A DNA stretch of 64,000 bases from Gryllotalpicola daejeonensis (GTDB lineage: Bacteria > Actinomycetota > Actinomycetes > Actinomycetales > Microbacteriaceae), in assembly GCF_039538145.1 (NCBI RefSeq), contig NZ_BAABBV010000001.1:310001-374000 (forward strand), read 5' to 3'. The notes under the pieces were generated by a model. That model had not been told where the DNA came from. It searched no databases and worked only from the letters and a program-made list of their open reading frames with translations. The position numbers were made by a program, and so were the translations under genes. Below, piece after piece: positions 40,186 through 48,140 of the stretch. The first letter of the stretch is position 1. Every line of letters begins with the position of its first letter.

Positions 40186-41151
40186 CTATTTTCCACGGCG
40201 CTCGGCGACGATCTGGCGCAGCGCCGGCTCGAGCTCGGGGTAGTGGAACTCGTAGCCTGCGGCGAGCAGCCGCTCGGGCAGCACCCACCGGCTCTTGAGC
40301 ACGAGCTCGGTCTCGGTGTGGATCGCGGCGGCCCCGAGTTCGAGCACCCACCGCGGCAACGGCAGCCCGAACGGCACGCCGAGCACGCGCCGCAGCGTCG
40401 CCATCATGGTGCGGTTGTCGGTGGGGTTCGGCGAGGTCACATTGACGACGCCGTCGAGCTCGGCGTGCGCGCGCAGGAAGCGGATCACGCCGACCACATC
40501 GTCGAGGTGCACCCAGCTGAACTTCTGCCGCCCGCCGCGGGCGCGGAAGCGGTGATAGGTCCCGGCGTCGAGCCGGCCCTGGGTCGCGGGCCAACGGCCG
40601 TCGAGCGCCGGGCCACCGAAGCCGTTGCGCGCGAGGTTGATCAGCGGGACGAGCGCGCTGCCGTCGCCGAGCGTGATCGCGGTGCGCAGCGCGACGCGGC
40701 GCGTGGCCGGAAGCTCCGGTGCGAAGAACGCGGCTTCCCACGCCTTCGCGATGCCCACGGAGAAACCCTCGCCGAGCTCGCCCGTCGACTCCGTCTGCGG
40801 GCGGTCCTCCGCATGCCGATAGATCGTCGCGGTCGAGGCGTTCACCCACAGCGGCGCGGGGTTGTCTGAAGCGGCGATCGCCGCGCCGAGCGCCTCGGTC
40901 GTCTCGACGCGCGAGCGCAGGATCTCGGCGCGGTTGGCCGCGTTGTAGCGGCAGTCGACGCTCTTGCCAGACAGACCGATCACGAGGGATGCCCCGTCGA
41001 CGGCGCGTCGGATCAGCCCGGCGTCGCTCCATGGGATCTCGCCGGCGGATCGCCCGATGGTGACGACCTCGGCGCCGTCGGCGCGGAACGATGCGGCCAG
41101 CCGCCTGCCCATGAATCCGGATGCCCCGCCGATCACGATGCGCTCGCTCAC
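40186..41151 (-). CDS. TIGR01777-family NAD(P)-dependent epimerase (SDR39U1-like)
   Basis: 321 residues, extended SDR fold with IGGASGFMGRRLA at the N-terminus (dinucleotide loop), LVIGLSGKSVDCRYN, and the family-specific block GRQKFSWVHLDDVVGVIRFL followed by the DUF1731-like C-terminus (GVPFGLPLPRWVLELGA). Role unknown; homologues are linked to cell division (YfcH/SulA-like name) or pigment. The gene starts four bases inside the DUF4166 gene (ATGA). Confidence 0.88.
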   Translation of the reverse strand: MSERIVIGGASGFMGRRLAASFRADGAEVVTIGRSAGEIPWSDAGLIRRAVDGASLVIGLSGKSVDCRYNAANRAEILRSRVETTEALGAAIAASDNPAPLWVNASTATIYRHAEDRPQTESTGELGEGFSVGIAKAWEAAFFAPELPATRRVALRTAITLGDGSALVPLINLARNGFGGPALDGRWPATQGRLDAGTYHRFRARGGRQKFSWVHLDDVVGVIRFLRAHAELDGVVNVTSPNPTDNRTMMATLRRVLGVPFGLPLPRWVLELGAAAIHTETELVLKSRWVLPERLLAAGYEFHYPELEPALRQIVAERRGK

Positions 41152-41819
41152 GCGCTCTCCCCCGCTGACTCGATCGCGTAGCTGAACGTGCCCGCGTATT
41201 CATAGATCGTCCCGAACAGCGGTGCGCGGACCGTCACCGACACGCGCTGCTTTGCCGCCGAATCATCCCACTGCTCGGTGAGGGTCACCGTCGGGGCGAG
41301 GGGGCGCGGCACCGGCATCCGCACGCGCCCCAGAATCAGCGTCGCCGCACGCGAGCGCATCTCGAGCGCCCCGCCCTGCACCTGGGCGTCGAGCAGCACG
41401 TCGAGACGCGGCGGCGAGCCGATGAGGTCGCGGATGCCTGCACCGTCGCCGACGCGCGGGTGTGGGCCCGCGGCGCTGATCTCGTCGACCATGGTCCACT
41501 CCCCCGACGGGAACGCGATGCGGCGCTCGGCGGCAACGGCTGCGGCACCGGCATCCGTGCTCGCCGGCCTGTTCACGACCGTGAACGGAACGCGCTCGCC
41601 CCAGCGCGCGGTCAGGACGTGGCTGCGGTCGAACAGCAGCCTGACGAGCGGGCGCAGCCACGCCGGCCGCGTGCCGACGCGCTCGAAGACGCCTGCGCCG
41701 CGGCCGACCGAGCCGGCCGGTATCGGCGAGAAATAGGTGCGCAGCCTGGGGTGCAGCTCCGCGAAGGACGCGCCGAGCACCGAGCGGTAGACACCGCCCG
41801 GCTCGCCCGGCGCGTTCAC
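41148..41819 (-). CDS. DUF4166 protein
   Basis: 223 residues. Matches the DUF4166 type: YRSVLGASFAELHPRLRTYF at the N-terminus, then GVFERVGTRPAWLRPLVRLLF and beta-rich C-terminal half. No enzymatic motif is recognisable. In other bacteria this domain is found beside or fused to SDR enzymes, and here it overlaps the TIGR01777 gene (ATGA), so a joint role is probable. GTG start, 13 bases after the DUF885 stop. Confidence 0.8.
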   Translation of the reverse strand: MNAPGEPGGVYRSVLGASFAELHPRLRTYFSPIPAGSVGRGAGVFERVGTRPAWLRPLVRLLFDRSHVLTARWGERVPFTVVNRPASTDAGAAAVAAERRIAFPSGEWTMVDEISAAGPHPRVGDGAGIRDLIGSPPRLDVLLDAQVQGGALEMRSRAATLILGRVRMPVPRPLAPTVTLTEQWDDSAAKQRVSVTVRAPLFGTIYEYAGTFSYAIESAGESA

Positions 41820-41832
41820 CTCTGCCGCGCGC

Positions 41833-43503
41833 TCAGCCGAGCAGCGCGGTGCGCAGCGTGTCGAGACCGACGCTGCCCATGTCGAGGGCCTTCTTGTGGA
41901 ACGCCTTGACGTCGAACGCGTCGCCCTCGCGGGACGCCAGCTCGTCGCGGATCTGCTGCCAGACGCGCTGGCCCACCTTGTACGACGGGGCCTGGCCGGG
42001 CCAGCCGAGGTAGCGGTTCACCTCGAAGTTCACGAAGCCCTGGTCCATGTTGACGTTGCGGCCCATGAAGCTGAAGGCGTAATCGCCGCTCCAGATGCCG
42101 GAGCCATCGGGCAGCGGCTTCTCGAGGTGCACGCCGAGGTCGAGCACGACGCGGGCGGCGCGCATGCGCTGGCCGTCGAGCATGCCGAGCCGGTCGGCCG
42201 GGTCGTCGAGGTAGCCGAGCTCTTCCATGAGCCGCTCGGCGTACAGCGCCCACCCCTCGGCGTGCCCGGACGTGCCGGAGAAGCGGCGCCACCGGTTCAG
42301 CTGCGCCTTGTTGGCAACGGCGGTACCGAGCTGCAGATGGTGCCCGGGGACGCCCTCGTGGTACACGGTCGTCAGCTCGCGCCAGGTGTCGAACTCGGTG
42401 ACGCCCGGCGGAACGCTCCACCACATGCGGCCCGCGCGCGAGAAATCGTCGGCCGGGGGCGTGTAGTAGATGCCGCCGTTCTGGGTCGGCGCGATCATGC
42501 ACTCGAGGCGGCGGATCTGCTCGGGGATGTCGAAGTGGGTCTTGCCGAGCTCGGCGACGGCGCGGTCGGACGTCTCCTGCATCCACCGCTGCAGGGCGTC
42601 GGTGCCGTGCAGCTTGCGGCTGGGGTCGGAGTCGAGGAACTCGATGGCCTCGCGCACCGACGCGTCGGGCTTGATCTGCTTGGCGATCGCCTCTTGCTCG
42701 GCGACCATGCGGGCGAGCTCTTCGATGCCCCACTCGTAGGTCTCGTCGAGGTCGATCTTCGCGCCGAGGAAGCCGCGGCTCGCGAGCGCGTAGAGGTCGC
42801 GGCCGACCGCGTCGCGCTCGGGCGCCTCGTGCTGCAGTTCGTCGTCGAGGAAGTAGCTCAGTTCGCCGTAGGCGGCGGCGGCGGCCTGCGCGCCGCGCTG
42901 CAGGTCGGCCTTGAGCGACTCCGGCAGCTCGGCGCCGCCCTCGGCCTTCGCCTCGTTCGCGAGCTTGAAGAAGAAGCCGTCGCGAGAGTTGAGCTCGTCC
43001 GCCTGCTGGATGCCGATGCGCACCTGCCGGACGGCGGGAGCGTTGCCGCTGGACATGCCGACGCGCAGCGACTCGATGTAGCCGCGGATCGCGTCGGGCA
43101 CGTTCGCCAGGCGTTTCGCCACTCGCACCCAGTCGTCTTCCGTGGCGGTCGGCAGCAGGTCGAACGTGTCGCGCACGTTCTGCAGCGGTGAGGCGATGTT
43201 GTTGAGGTCGCGCTGCCAGACACCGGCGTCGTGCTTCTCGAGCTGCAGCGAGAGGTCGCGCGTCAGGTCGAGCTTGGTGATGGTGTCGACGTCGTCGACG
43301 GGCGTGGCCGCCTCGATCTCGGCGAGGGCGCGCTTGGTGGCGTCGGCGAGCTGCTGCTGGCCCGCGGGCGACATGTCGCCGTAGGCACCCTCATCGCCGG
43401 GGACGCCGAGGTACACGCGCGTCTCAGGCTGCAGCTCGAGCATTGTGTCGACCCAGCGCTCGGCGATCGCGTCGATCTCTGTCGGGGTGCGTTCCTCAGT
43501 CAT
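41833..43503 (-). CDS. DUF885 family zinc metallopeptidase
   Basis: 556 residues from the ATG at 43503, which has GAGAGGA six bases upstream; a GTG six codons earlier is less likely. The zinc motif is HEGVPGHH within TTVYHEGVPGHHLQLGTA (about residue 370), followed by SGHAEGWALYAERLMEELG. This family of M32/M3-like carboxypeptidase folds lacks a well-defined substrate. No signal peptide, so cytoplasmic. Confidence 0.9.
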   Translation of the reverse strand: MTEERTPTEIDAIAERWVDTMLELQPETRVYLGVPGDEGAYGDMSPAGQQQLADATKRALAEIEAATPVDDVDTITKLDLTRDLSLQLEKHDAGVWQRDLNNIASPLQNVRDTFDLLPTATEDDWVRVAKRLANVPDAIRGYIESLRVGMSSGNAPAVRQVRIGIQQADELNSRDGFFFKLANEAKAEGGAELPESLKADLQRGAQAAAAAYGELSYFLDDELQHEAPERDAVGRDLYALASRGFLGAKIDLDETYEWGIEELARMVAEQEAIAKQIKPDASVREAIEFLDSDPSRKLHGTDALQRWMQETSDRAVAELGKTHFDIPEQIRRLECMIAPTQNGGIYYTPPADDFSRAGRMWWSVPPGVTEFDTWRELTTVYHEGVPGHHLQLGTAVANKAQLNRWRRFSGTSGHAEGWALYAERLMEELGYLDDPADRLGMLDGQRMRAARVVLDLGVHLEKPLPDGSGIWSGDYAFSFMGRNVNMDQGFVNFEVNRYLGWPGQAPSYKVGQRVWQQIRDELASREGDAFDVKAFHKKALDMGSVGLDTLRTALLG

Positions 43504-43569
43504 CCTCTGTCCTCTCGTCACTGCGTCGGCTGCGACCCGCGTGAGGCGAGCCGACCAGCGGTATCCAAA

Positions 43570-46275
43570 CTAGTGCGCGGCCTGGTCCCAGTTGGAGCCG
43601 CGGCCGACCTGAACCGTCAGCGGAACGCTGAGGTCGGCCGCGCCGGCCATGCGCCGCGTCACGATCTCTTCCAGCGTGTCCCACTCCCCCGGGGCCACCT
43701 CGAAGATGAGCTCGTCGTGCACCTGCAGCAGCATGCGCGACTCGAGCGACGCATCCGCCATGTCACTTGCGACGCCCAGCATCGCGATCTTCATGATGTC
43801 GGCCGCCGAGCCCTGGATCGGCGAGTTGAGCGCCGCCCGCTCGGCGTTGTCGCGCAGCACGCGGTTCAGGCTGTTGAGGTCGGGGAACGGCCGGCGGCGG
43901 CCGAAGATCGTCTCGGTGTAGCCGTCGACCTTCGCCTGGGCGACGACGTTGCGCAGGTAGTCGCGCACACCGCCGAAGCGCTCGAAGTAGTCGGTCATGA
44001 GCTGCTTCGCCTCGCCCTGCGAGATGCGCAGCTGCTTGGCGAGGCCGAACGGGCCGAGACCGTACGCAAGTCCGTAGGACATGGCCTTCACCTTCGAGCG
44101 CATGAGCGGCGTGACGTCCTCAGGCGCGACGTTGAACACGTGCGAGCCGACGTAGCGGTGCAGGTCCTCGCCCTCGGTGAATGCGGCGATCAGGCCCTCG
44201 TCGGCCGAGAGGTGGGCCATGATGCGCATCTCGATCTGCGAGTAGTCGGCGGTCAGCAGGCACTCGAAGCCCTCGCCCGCGACGAACGCCGAGCGGATCT
44301 GGCGCCCGGTCTCGCTGCGCACCGGGATGTTCTGCAGGTTCGGGTCGTTCGACGAGATGCGGCCCGTGGCGGCGCCGACCTGGTCGTAGGTGGTGTGAAT
44401 GCGCCCGCCCGCGTCGATCGACTTCTCGAGCGTCTCGATCATCTGCCGCAGCTTGGTCGCGTCGCGGTGGCGCAGCAGCGCATCGAGGAAGACGTAGCCG
44501 GGGGTGTCGGCCTCGACCTTCTCTTGCAGGTCGGCGAGGGAGTCGGCATCCGTCGAATACCCCGTCTTGGTCTTGCGAGTGAACGGCAGGTGCAGCTCGT
44601 CGAACAGCACCGTCTGCAGCTGCTTCGGGCTGCCCATGTTGACCTCGTGGCCGATGGCCGCATAGGCCGCCTGCTGGTAGGTGTCGACCCAGCCGCTCAG
44701 GGCCTCGCGCTGGCTCTTCAGCACCTCGGCGTCGACGGCGACGCCGGTGAGCTCCATTTTCGCGAGCACCTCGATCAGCGGCACCTCGATGGTCTCGTAG
44801 ACCTGCTTGGTTCCCGGGGCGAACGCGATGTCGAGGTCGTCGGCGATGCGCTGCACGTACCACGCCTGGCTCGCGACGCTGATCGGCTCTGAGTCGGGCA
44901 CGAGCTGGTTCGGGTCGGGGGTCGGCAGGTTCTCGCCGAGCACCTCGTAGACCTGGTCGGCGAGGCTCGCCGGCGCCTTGGCGGGGTTGAGGATCGCGCC
45001 GGCTACGCGCGTGTCGCCCGCCACGCCGCGCACGGGCAGGCCGATGCGAGCGGATGCCTCGATCTGCGGCTTCGCGTGGAAGAAGAGCTTCGGCTGCGAC
45101 GGGTCGGCCAGCCACGCCGCGAACGCCGCGTAGTCGCCGGTGCCTTCCTTGAACGGCACGTAGGCGCTCTCGTCGGCCGTAGACAGGCCGTAGCCGGCGA
45201 CCCCTGCTGGGCCGTAGTCGAGTTGGACCGCGACGGCCTGCTTCCCGCCCTCTTTGTCGACGGAGGCCTTCGCGAGCCAGTGGGCGAGCTCTTCGTCGAC
45301 GAGCGTGCGCACCGGCGGCGCGGTCTCGAGCTCGGGCTCGACGACCGGCTCTGTCGAGACGCCGTCGGGCGCGGCATCCGTCGGCGTGCTCTTCAGCACC
45401 CGGTCGAGAAGCGTGCGGAATTGCAGGCGGCCGAACACCTCGCGCACCGCCTGCTCGTTCACGGCGCGGCGCTCGAGATCGGCCGGGCCGACCGGCAGCT
45501 CGACGTCGGTGACGAGCCGGTTGAGGCGGCGGTTGCGCAGCGCGTTCTCTTTCTGCTCGCGCAGTTTCTCGCCGACGACGCCCTTGATCTCGTCGGCGTG
45601 GGCGACGATCTCGTCGACGGTGCCCCACTGGGCGATCCACTTCGCGGCCGTCTTCGGACCGACCTTGTCGACGCCGGGAAGGTTGTCGGCCTTCTCACCT
45701 GTGAGCGCGGCGAGCTCGGGGTATTGGTGCGGCCACACCTCGTACTTGTCGTAGACGGCCTGCGCGTCGTAGCGCTTCAGCTCACTGACGCCGAGCACGC
45801 TCGGGTAGAGCACCGTCGTGGTGTCGTTGACGAGCTGGAAGCTGTCGCGGTCGCCAGACACGACCAGCACCTCGAAGCCCTGCTCTGCGCCCTGCCTGGC
45901 GAGGGTGGCGAGGATGTCGTCGGCCTCGAAGTCTTCCTTCTGGAGCCACGGCACGTTCATCGCGGTGAGCGCTTCCTGCAGCAGCGGAACCTGCCCGATG
46001 AACTCGGGCGGCGTCTCACCGCGACCGCCCTTGTATTCCGGGTACTCGCGAGTGCGGAACGAGTAGCGGCTGATGTCGAAGGCCACGCCCAGGTGTGTCG
46101 GCTCGTGGTCTTTCAAGAGCTTCAACAGCATCGAGATGAAGCCGTGGATTGCCTCCGTGTGCTGCCCGTCGTCGGTGATGAACCGGCCGGCCGGCAGCAG
46201 CGCGAAGAAAGCGCGGAACGCCAGCGAATGGCCGTCGATGATCATCAAAGTAGGCTTCTTGGGCGTATCTGGCAC
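43570..46275 (-). CDS. polA: DNA polymerase I
   Basis: 901 residues from the GTG at 46275; an in-frame GTG ten codons earlier is possible but the chosen one lies seven bases behind TAGGCT. Domains: 5' nuclease (LMIIDGHSLAFRAFFAL; EADDILATLA; LVVSGDRDSFQL), a degenerate 3'-5' exonuclease region in which the DxE metal-binding pair is replaced (VQLDYG), and the polymerase with motif A DYSQIEMRIMAHLS, motif B RSKVKAMSYGLAYGLG and motif C LLQVHDELIFEV. Proofreading is thus absent, as in other actinobacterial PolA proteins. Divergent from the thioesterase gene. Confidence 0.96.
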   Translation of the reverse strand: MPDTPKKPTLMIIDGHSLAFRAFFALLPAGRFITDDGQHTEAIHGFISMLLKLLKDHEPTHLGVAFDISRYSFRTREYPEYKGGRGETPPEFIGQVPLLQEALTAMNVPWLQKEDFEADDILATLARQGAEQGFEVLVVSGDRDSFQLVNDTTTVLYPSVLGVSELKRYDAQAVYDKYEVWPHQYPELAALTGEKADNLPGVDKVGPKTAAKWIAQWGTVDEIVAHADEIKGVVGEKLREQKENALRNRRLNRLVTDVELPVGPADLERRAVNEQAVREVFGRLQFRTLLDRVLKSTPTDAAPDGVSTEPVVEPELETAPPVRTLVDEELAHWLAKASVDKEGGKQAVAVQLDYGPAGVAGYGLSTADESAYVPFKEGTGDYAAFAAWLADPSQPKLFFHAKPQIEASARIGLPVRGVAGDTRVAGAILNPAKAPASLADQVYEVLGENLPTPDPNQLVPDSEPISVASQAWYVQRIADDLDIAFAPGTKQVYETIEVPLIEVLAKMELTGVAVDAEVLKSQREALSGWVDTYQQAAYAAIGHEVNMGSPKQLQTVLFDELHLPFTRKTKTGYSTDADSLADLQEKVEADTPGYVFLDALLRHRDATKLRQMIETLEKSIDAGGRIHTTYDQVGAATGRISSNDPNLQNIPVRSETGRQIRSAFVAGEGFECLLTADYSQIEMRIMAHLSADEGLIAAFTEGEDLHRYVGSHVFNVAPEDVTPLMRSKVKAMSYGLAYGLGPFGLAKQLRISQGEAKQLMTDYFERFGGVRDYLRNVVAQAKVDGYTETIFGRRRPFPDLNSLNRVLRDNAERAALNSPIQGSAADIMKIAMLGVASDMADASLESRMLLQVHDELIFEVAPGEWDTLEEIVTRRMAGAADLSVPLTVQVGRGSNWDQAAH

Positions 46276-46282
46276 GGGTGTC

Positions 46283-46288
46283 AGCCTA
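46283..46288 (-). promoter_or_regulatory. -10 box of polA
   Basis: TAGGCT, seven bases before the GTG at 46275; points to a leaderless polA mRNA and selects that start. Confidence 0.5.
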
Positions 46289-46328
46289 GCGACGGCTACC
46301 GACACCGGCCCCTCTCGAAAGGACCTCA

Positions 46329-46745
46329 GTGGCCGACGACGACGTCTCTTGGTACATCTCGCGCGGGCAGGGCGCGCTTGCCGATCGCATGGGCATCGAG
46401 ATTCTCGAATTCGATGAAGAGCATGCGGTGGCCAGGATGCCTGTCGAGGGCAACACGCAGCCCCTCGGTCTCGTGCACGGCGGCGCCTATTGCGTGCTCG
46501 GGGAGTCGCTCGGCTCGATGCACGCGAACTACCTCGCGCAGCGCGTCGATGAGAACCGCTTCGCCGTCGGCGTCGACATCAACGCGACGCACACCGGGTC
46601 GGCGACCTCCGGCTGGGTGACCGGCACGTGCCGGGTGCTCTCGGCCGGCCGCACCATCACGGTGCACGAGATCGTGGTGACCGACGACGCCGGGCGGCGC
46701 TGCTCGACGATCCGCATCACGAACCTGATCCGAGAGCGGAAGTAG
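46329..46745 (+). CDS. Hotdog-fold thioesterase (PaaI/YbdB type)
   Basis: 138 residues. Contains the hotdog signature GLVHGGAYCVLGESLGS (residues about 47-63) with the His-Gly-Gly turn and Glu expected for acyl-CoA hydrolysis, and VDINATHTGSATSGWVTGT. In actinobacteria this gene commonly neighbours polA. GTG start behind GAAAGGA. Candidate for phenylacetyl-CoA or 1,4-dihydroxy-2-naphthoyl-CoA hydrolysis (menaquinone); not resolved. Confidence 0.85.
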   Translation: MADDDVSWYISRGQGALADRMGIEILEFDEEHAVARMPVEGNTQPLGLVHGGAYCVLGESLGSMHANYLAQRVDENRFAVGVDINATHTGSATSGWVTGTCRVLSAGRTITVHEIVVTDDAGRRCSTIRITNLIRERK

Positions 46746-46794
46746 GCGGGGCTGGCTTGCCGCCGGCGGGACCGGGCCGGGGCCCGGGACAAGT

Positions 46795-46849
46795 CGTCGC
46801 CAGTTTCGGCTCGAATATTGCTCGCGATACCGCCACAACTGGCGACGAT
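46795..46849. terminator. Long hairpin between convergent thioesterase and GNAT genes
   Basis: Perfect 12-base arms (46795-46806 and 46838-46849, TCGTCGCCAGTT / AACTGGCGACGA) around a 31-base loop. No U tract. Probably a bidirectional transcription end or a small dispersed repeat. Confidence 0.65.
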
Positions 46850-46863
46850 CTGAACGCGCGGGA

Positions 46864-47352
46864 TCACAGAGCCTGGGACCAGGCGACTTCCCGCTCGAGT
46901 TGGCCGGTCTCGACGAAGAGGCGCACCTGGTGTGCATCCGGCAGCGCAGCGGCGAGCTCGTGTCGGTCGGCGCTCGTGAAGCCGAGCTTCTGCCAGAACG
47001 GCCCTGAGCGGCGCGAGAACAGCCACGCCCGAGTCGCACCCGAAAGCTGCGCCTGCTCGATTGCGTGACGTGCGAGCAGGGACCCTGCGCCGGCGGTGCG
47101 ATGCTCGGGCGCGACGGCCACGCTGCGGATCAGCGCGTGCCGTCCGTCCTCGCTCAGCTCAAAGCCCGTGCTGCCGACGATGTCGCCGCCGGCGTTTCGC
47201 TGAATCCAGAGGTGGACTGCGGGCTCCTCCAGCCCGGCGAGCGTCAGGTCGACCTCGCGCAAGAACTCGCGCAACTCGTCGACATCAGCGGCTTCCACTC
47301 GTTCAAACGCCACGAGTCCATTGTCGGCGATCGCCGAAGGCGGTGAGCTCAC
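46864..47352 (-). CDS. GNAT N-acetyltransferase, ArgA/YjhA-like small type
   Basis: 162 residues. Core motif ALIRSVAVAPEHRTAGAGSLLARHAIEQA (residues about 70-98) gives the acetyl-CoA loop in the variant R-x-A-G-A-G, then the FWQKLGFTSADR block. Resembles ArsR-associated or arsinothricin-type acetyltransferases in outline, but substrate is not determinable. GTG start; its upstream region overlaps that of the divergent gene at 47372. Confidence 0.82.
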   Translation of the reverse strand: MSSPPSAIADNGLVAFERVEAADVDELREFLREVDLTLAGLEEPAVHLWIQRNAGGDIVGSTGFELSEDGRHALIRSVAVAPEHRTAGAGSLLARHAIEQAQLSGATRAWLFSRRSGPFWQKLGFTSADRHELAAALPDAHQVRLFVETGQLEREVAWSQAL

Positions 47353-47359
47353 CGACGGC

Positions 47360-47365
47360 TAGTGT
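47360..47365 (+). promoter_or_regulatory. -10 box of the small gene at 47372
   Basis: TAGTGT, six bases before ATG; leaderless layout. Confidence 0.5.
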
Positions 47366-47371
47366 CGTGCC

Positions 47372-47686
47372 ATGCAGCTGGTCGACGTCGCCGCGATCGC
47401 GCTCCCCCAGTTCTGTCAGGCGCTCCAGGCCGGTCTGCGAGCTGCGGCCTCGGTGAGCCCCTCTCTGAGCGAGGTGGCGGTCACCGACATCGTGTGCGCG
47501 AGCGACCGAGCGGCCGACGGCGACAACTTCTACTGCTCAGCGGAGGTGCCCGGCGAGTCGCTTCTCGTCAGCTATGTGCACGGCCCGCATCTCGGGGAGC
47601 CGGAGCGCCTCTATGCCCACTTCGCCAGCGACATCGCCGACTGGATCGCCGAGAGTCACTTCGGCTGGGGCATCAAAGTCGAGTAG
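47372..47686 (+). CDS. Hypothetical protein, 104 residues
   Basis: Not recognised. Acidic, no membrane segment or signal peptide; two Cys (IVCASD, NFYCSAE). The strong third-position GC bias and the TAGTGT box six bases before ATG support a real gene. It is divergent from the GNAT gene by 19 bases and converges on the deoxyribosyltransferase-like gene. Confidence 0.65.
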   Translation: MQLVDVAAIALPQFCQALQAGLRAAASVSPSLSEVAVTDIVCASDRAADGDNFYCSAEVPGESLLVSYVHGPHLGEPERLYAHFASDIADWIAESHFGWGIKVE

Positions 47687-47717
47687 CGGCGACCACTCGA
47701 ACGGATCAGCGGTCCAA

Positions 47718-48125
47718 TCAGCTCTCAGAAAGCCACAATTCCAGCTGCTCGACGCTGGGGAACATGTGCTCGAAGATGCGATACAGGGTGTCGGAGCGGT
47801 CGGATGCCCCAACCGCGATGCATGGTTCGCCCAAACCGTAGGCGATACCGGCCTCGATATGCCCAGCCTGGCCCGCGGGAAGCACGAGCAGGAAGCGATC
47901 TGCCGCCTTCAGCGCGGCAAGGTCCTGCTCGAACAGTTCCTGTACCGCTTCGCTGTCAAGGTCTGCCGAGTCGGCTCCCCCGGGCACCGCGAGCACCGAT
48001 GCCTCTGGCGAGTATGGCGCTCGCACAAAGCTGTACGAGCTGAACCCGGCGCAATCGAGCGTGAGGAGCACCCCCTCGATCGCCGCCCGATTACGCCAGC
48101 TGCCTGCCACAAAGAAGTCGCTCAC
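47718..48125 (-). CDS. Nucleoside 2-deoxyribosyltransferase-like protein
   Basis: 135 residues. The pattern DLAALKAADRFLLVLPAGQAGHIEAGIAYGLGEPCIAVG resembles the C-terminal half of the NDT/TIR-like fold, in which a short acidic segment is followed by the catalytic Glu (here HIEAGIAYGLG). Could bind or cleave a nucleotide; weak assignment. GTG start six bases after TACGGT (48132-48137). Confidence 0.6.
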   Translation of the reverse strand: MSDFFVAGSWRNRAAIEGVLLTLDCAGFSSYSFVRAPYSPEASVLAVPGGADSADLDSEAVQELFEQDLAALKAADRFLLVLPAGQAGHIEAGIAYGLGEPCIAVGASDRSDTLYRIFEHMFPSVEQLELWLSES

Positions 48126-48131
48126 TCGCCG

Positions 48132-48137
48132 ACCGTA
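48132..48137 (-). promoter_or_regulatory. -10 box of the gene at 47718-48125
   Basis: TACGGT, six bases before GTG. Confidence 0.45.
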
Positions 48138-48140
48138 GCC

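Noticed and set aside
43504..43521. GTG at 43521 as the start of the DUF885 gene
   Set aside because: The ATG at 43503 has GAGAGGA at proper spacing; the upstream GTG has none.
43570..46275. Missing DxE in the PolA exonuclease domain as a novel mutation
   Set aside because: Actinobacterial PolA proteins commonly lack proofreading residues.
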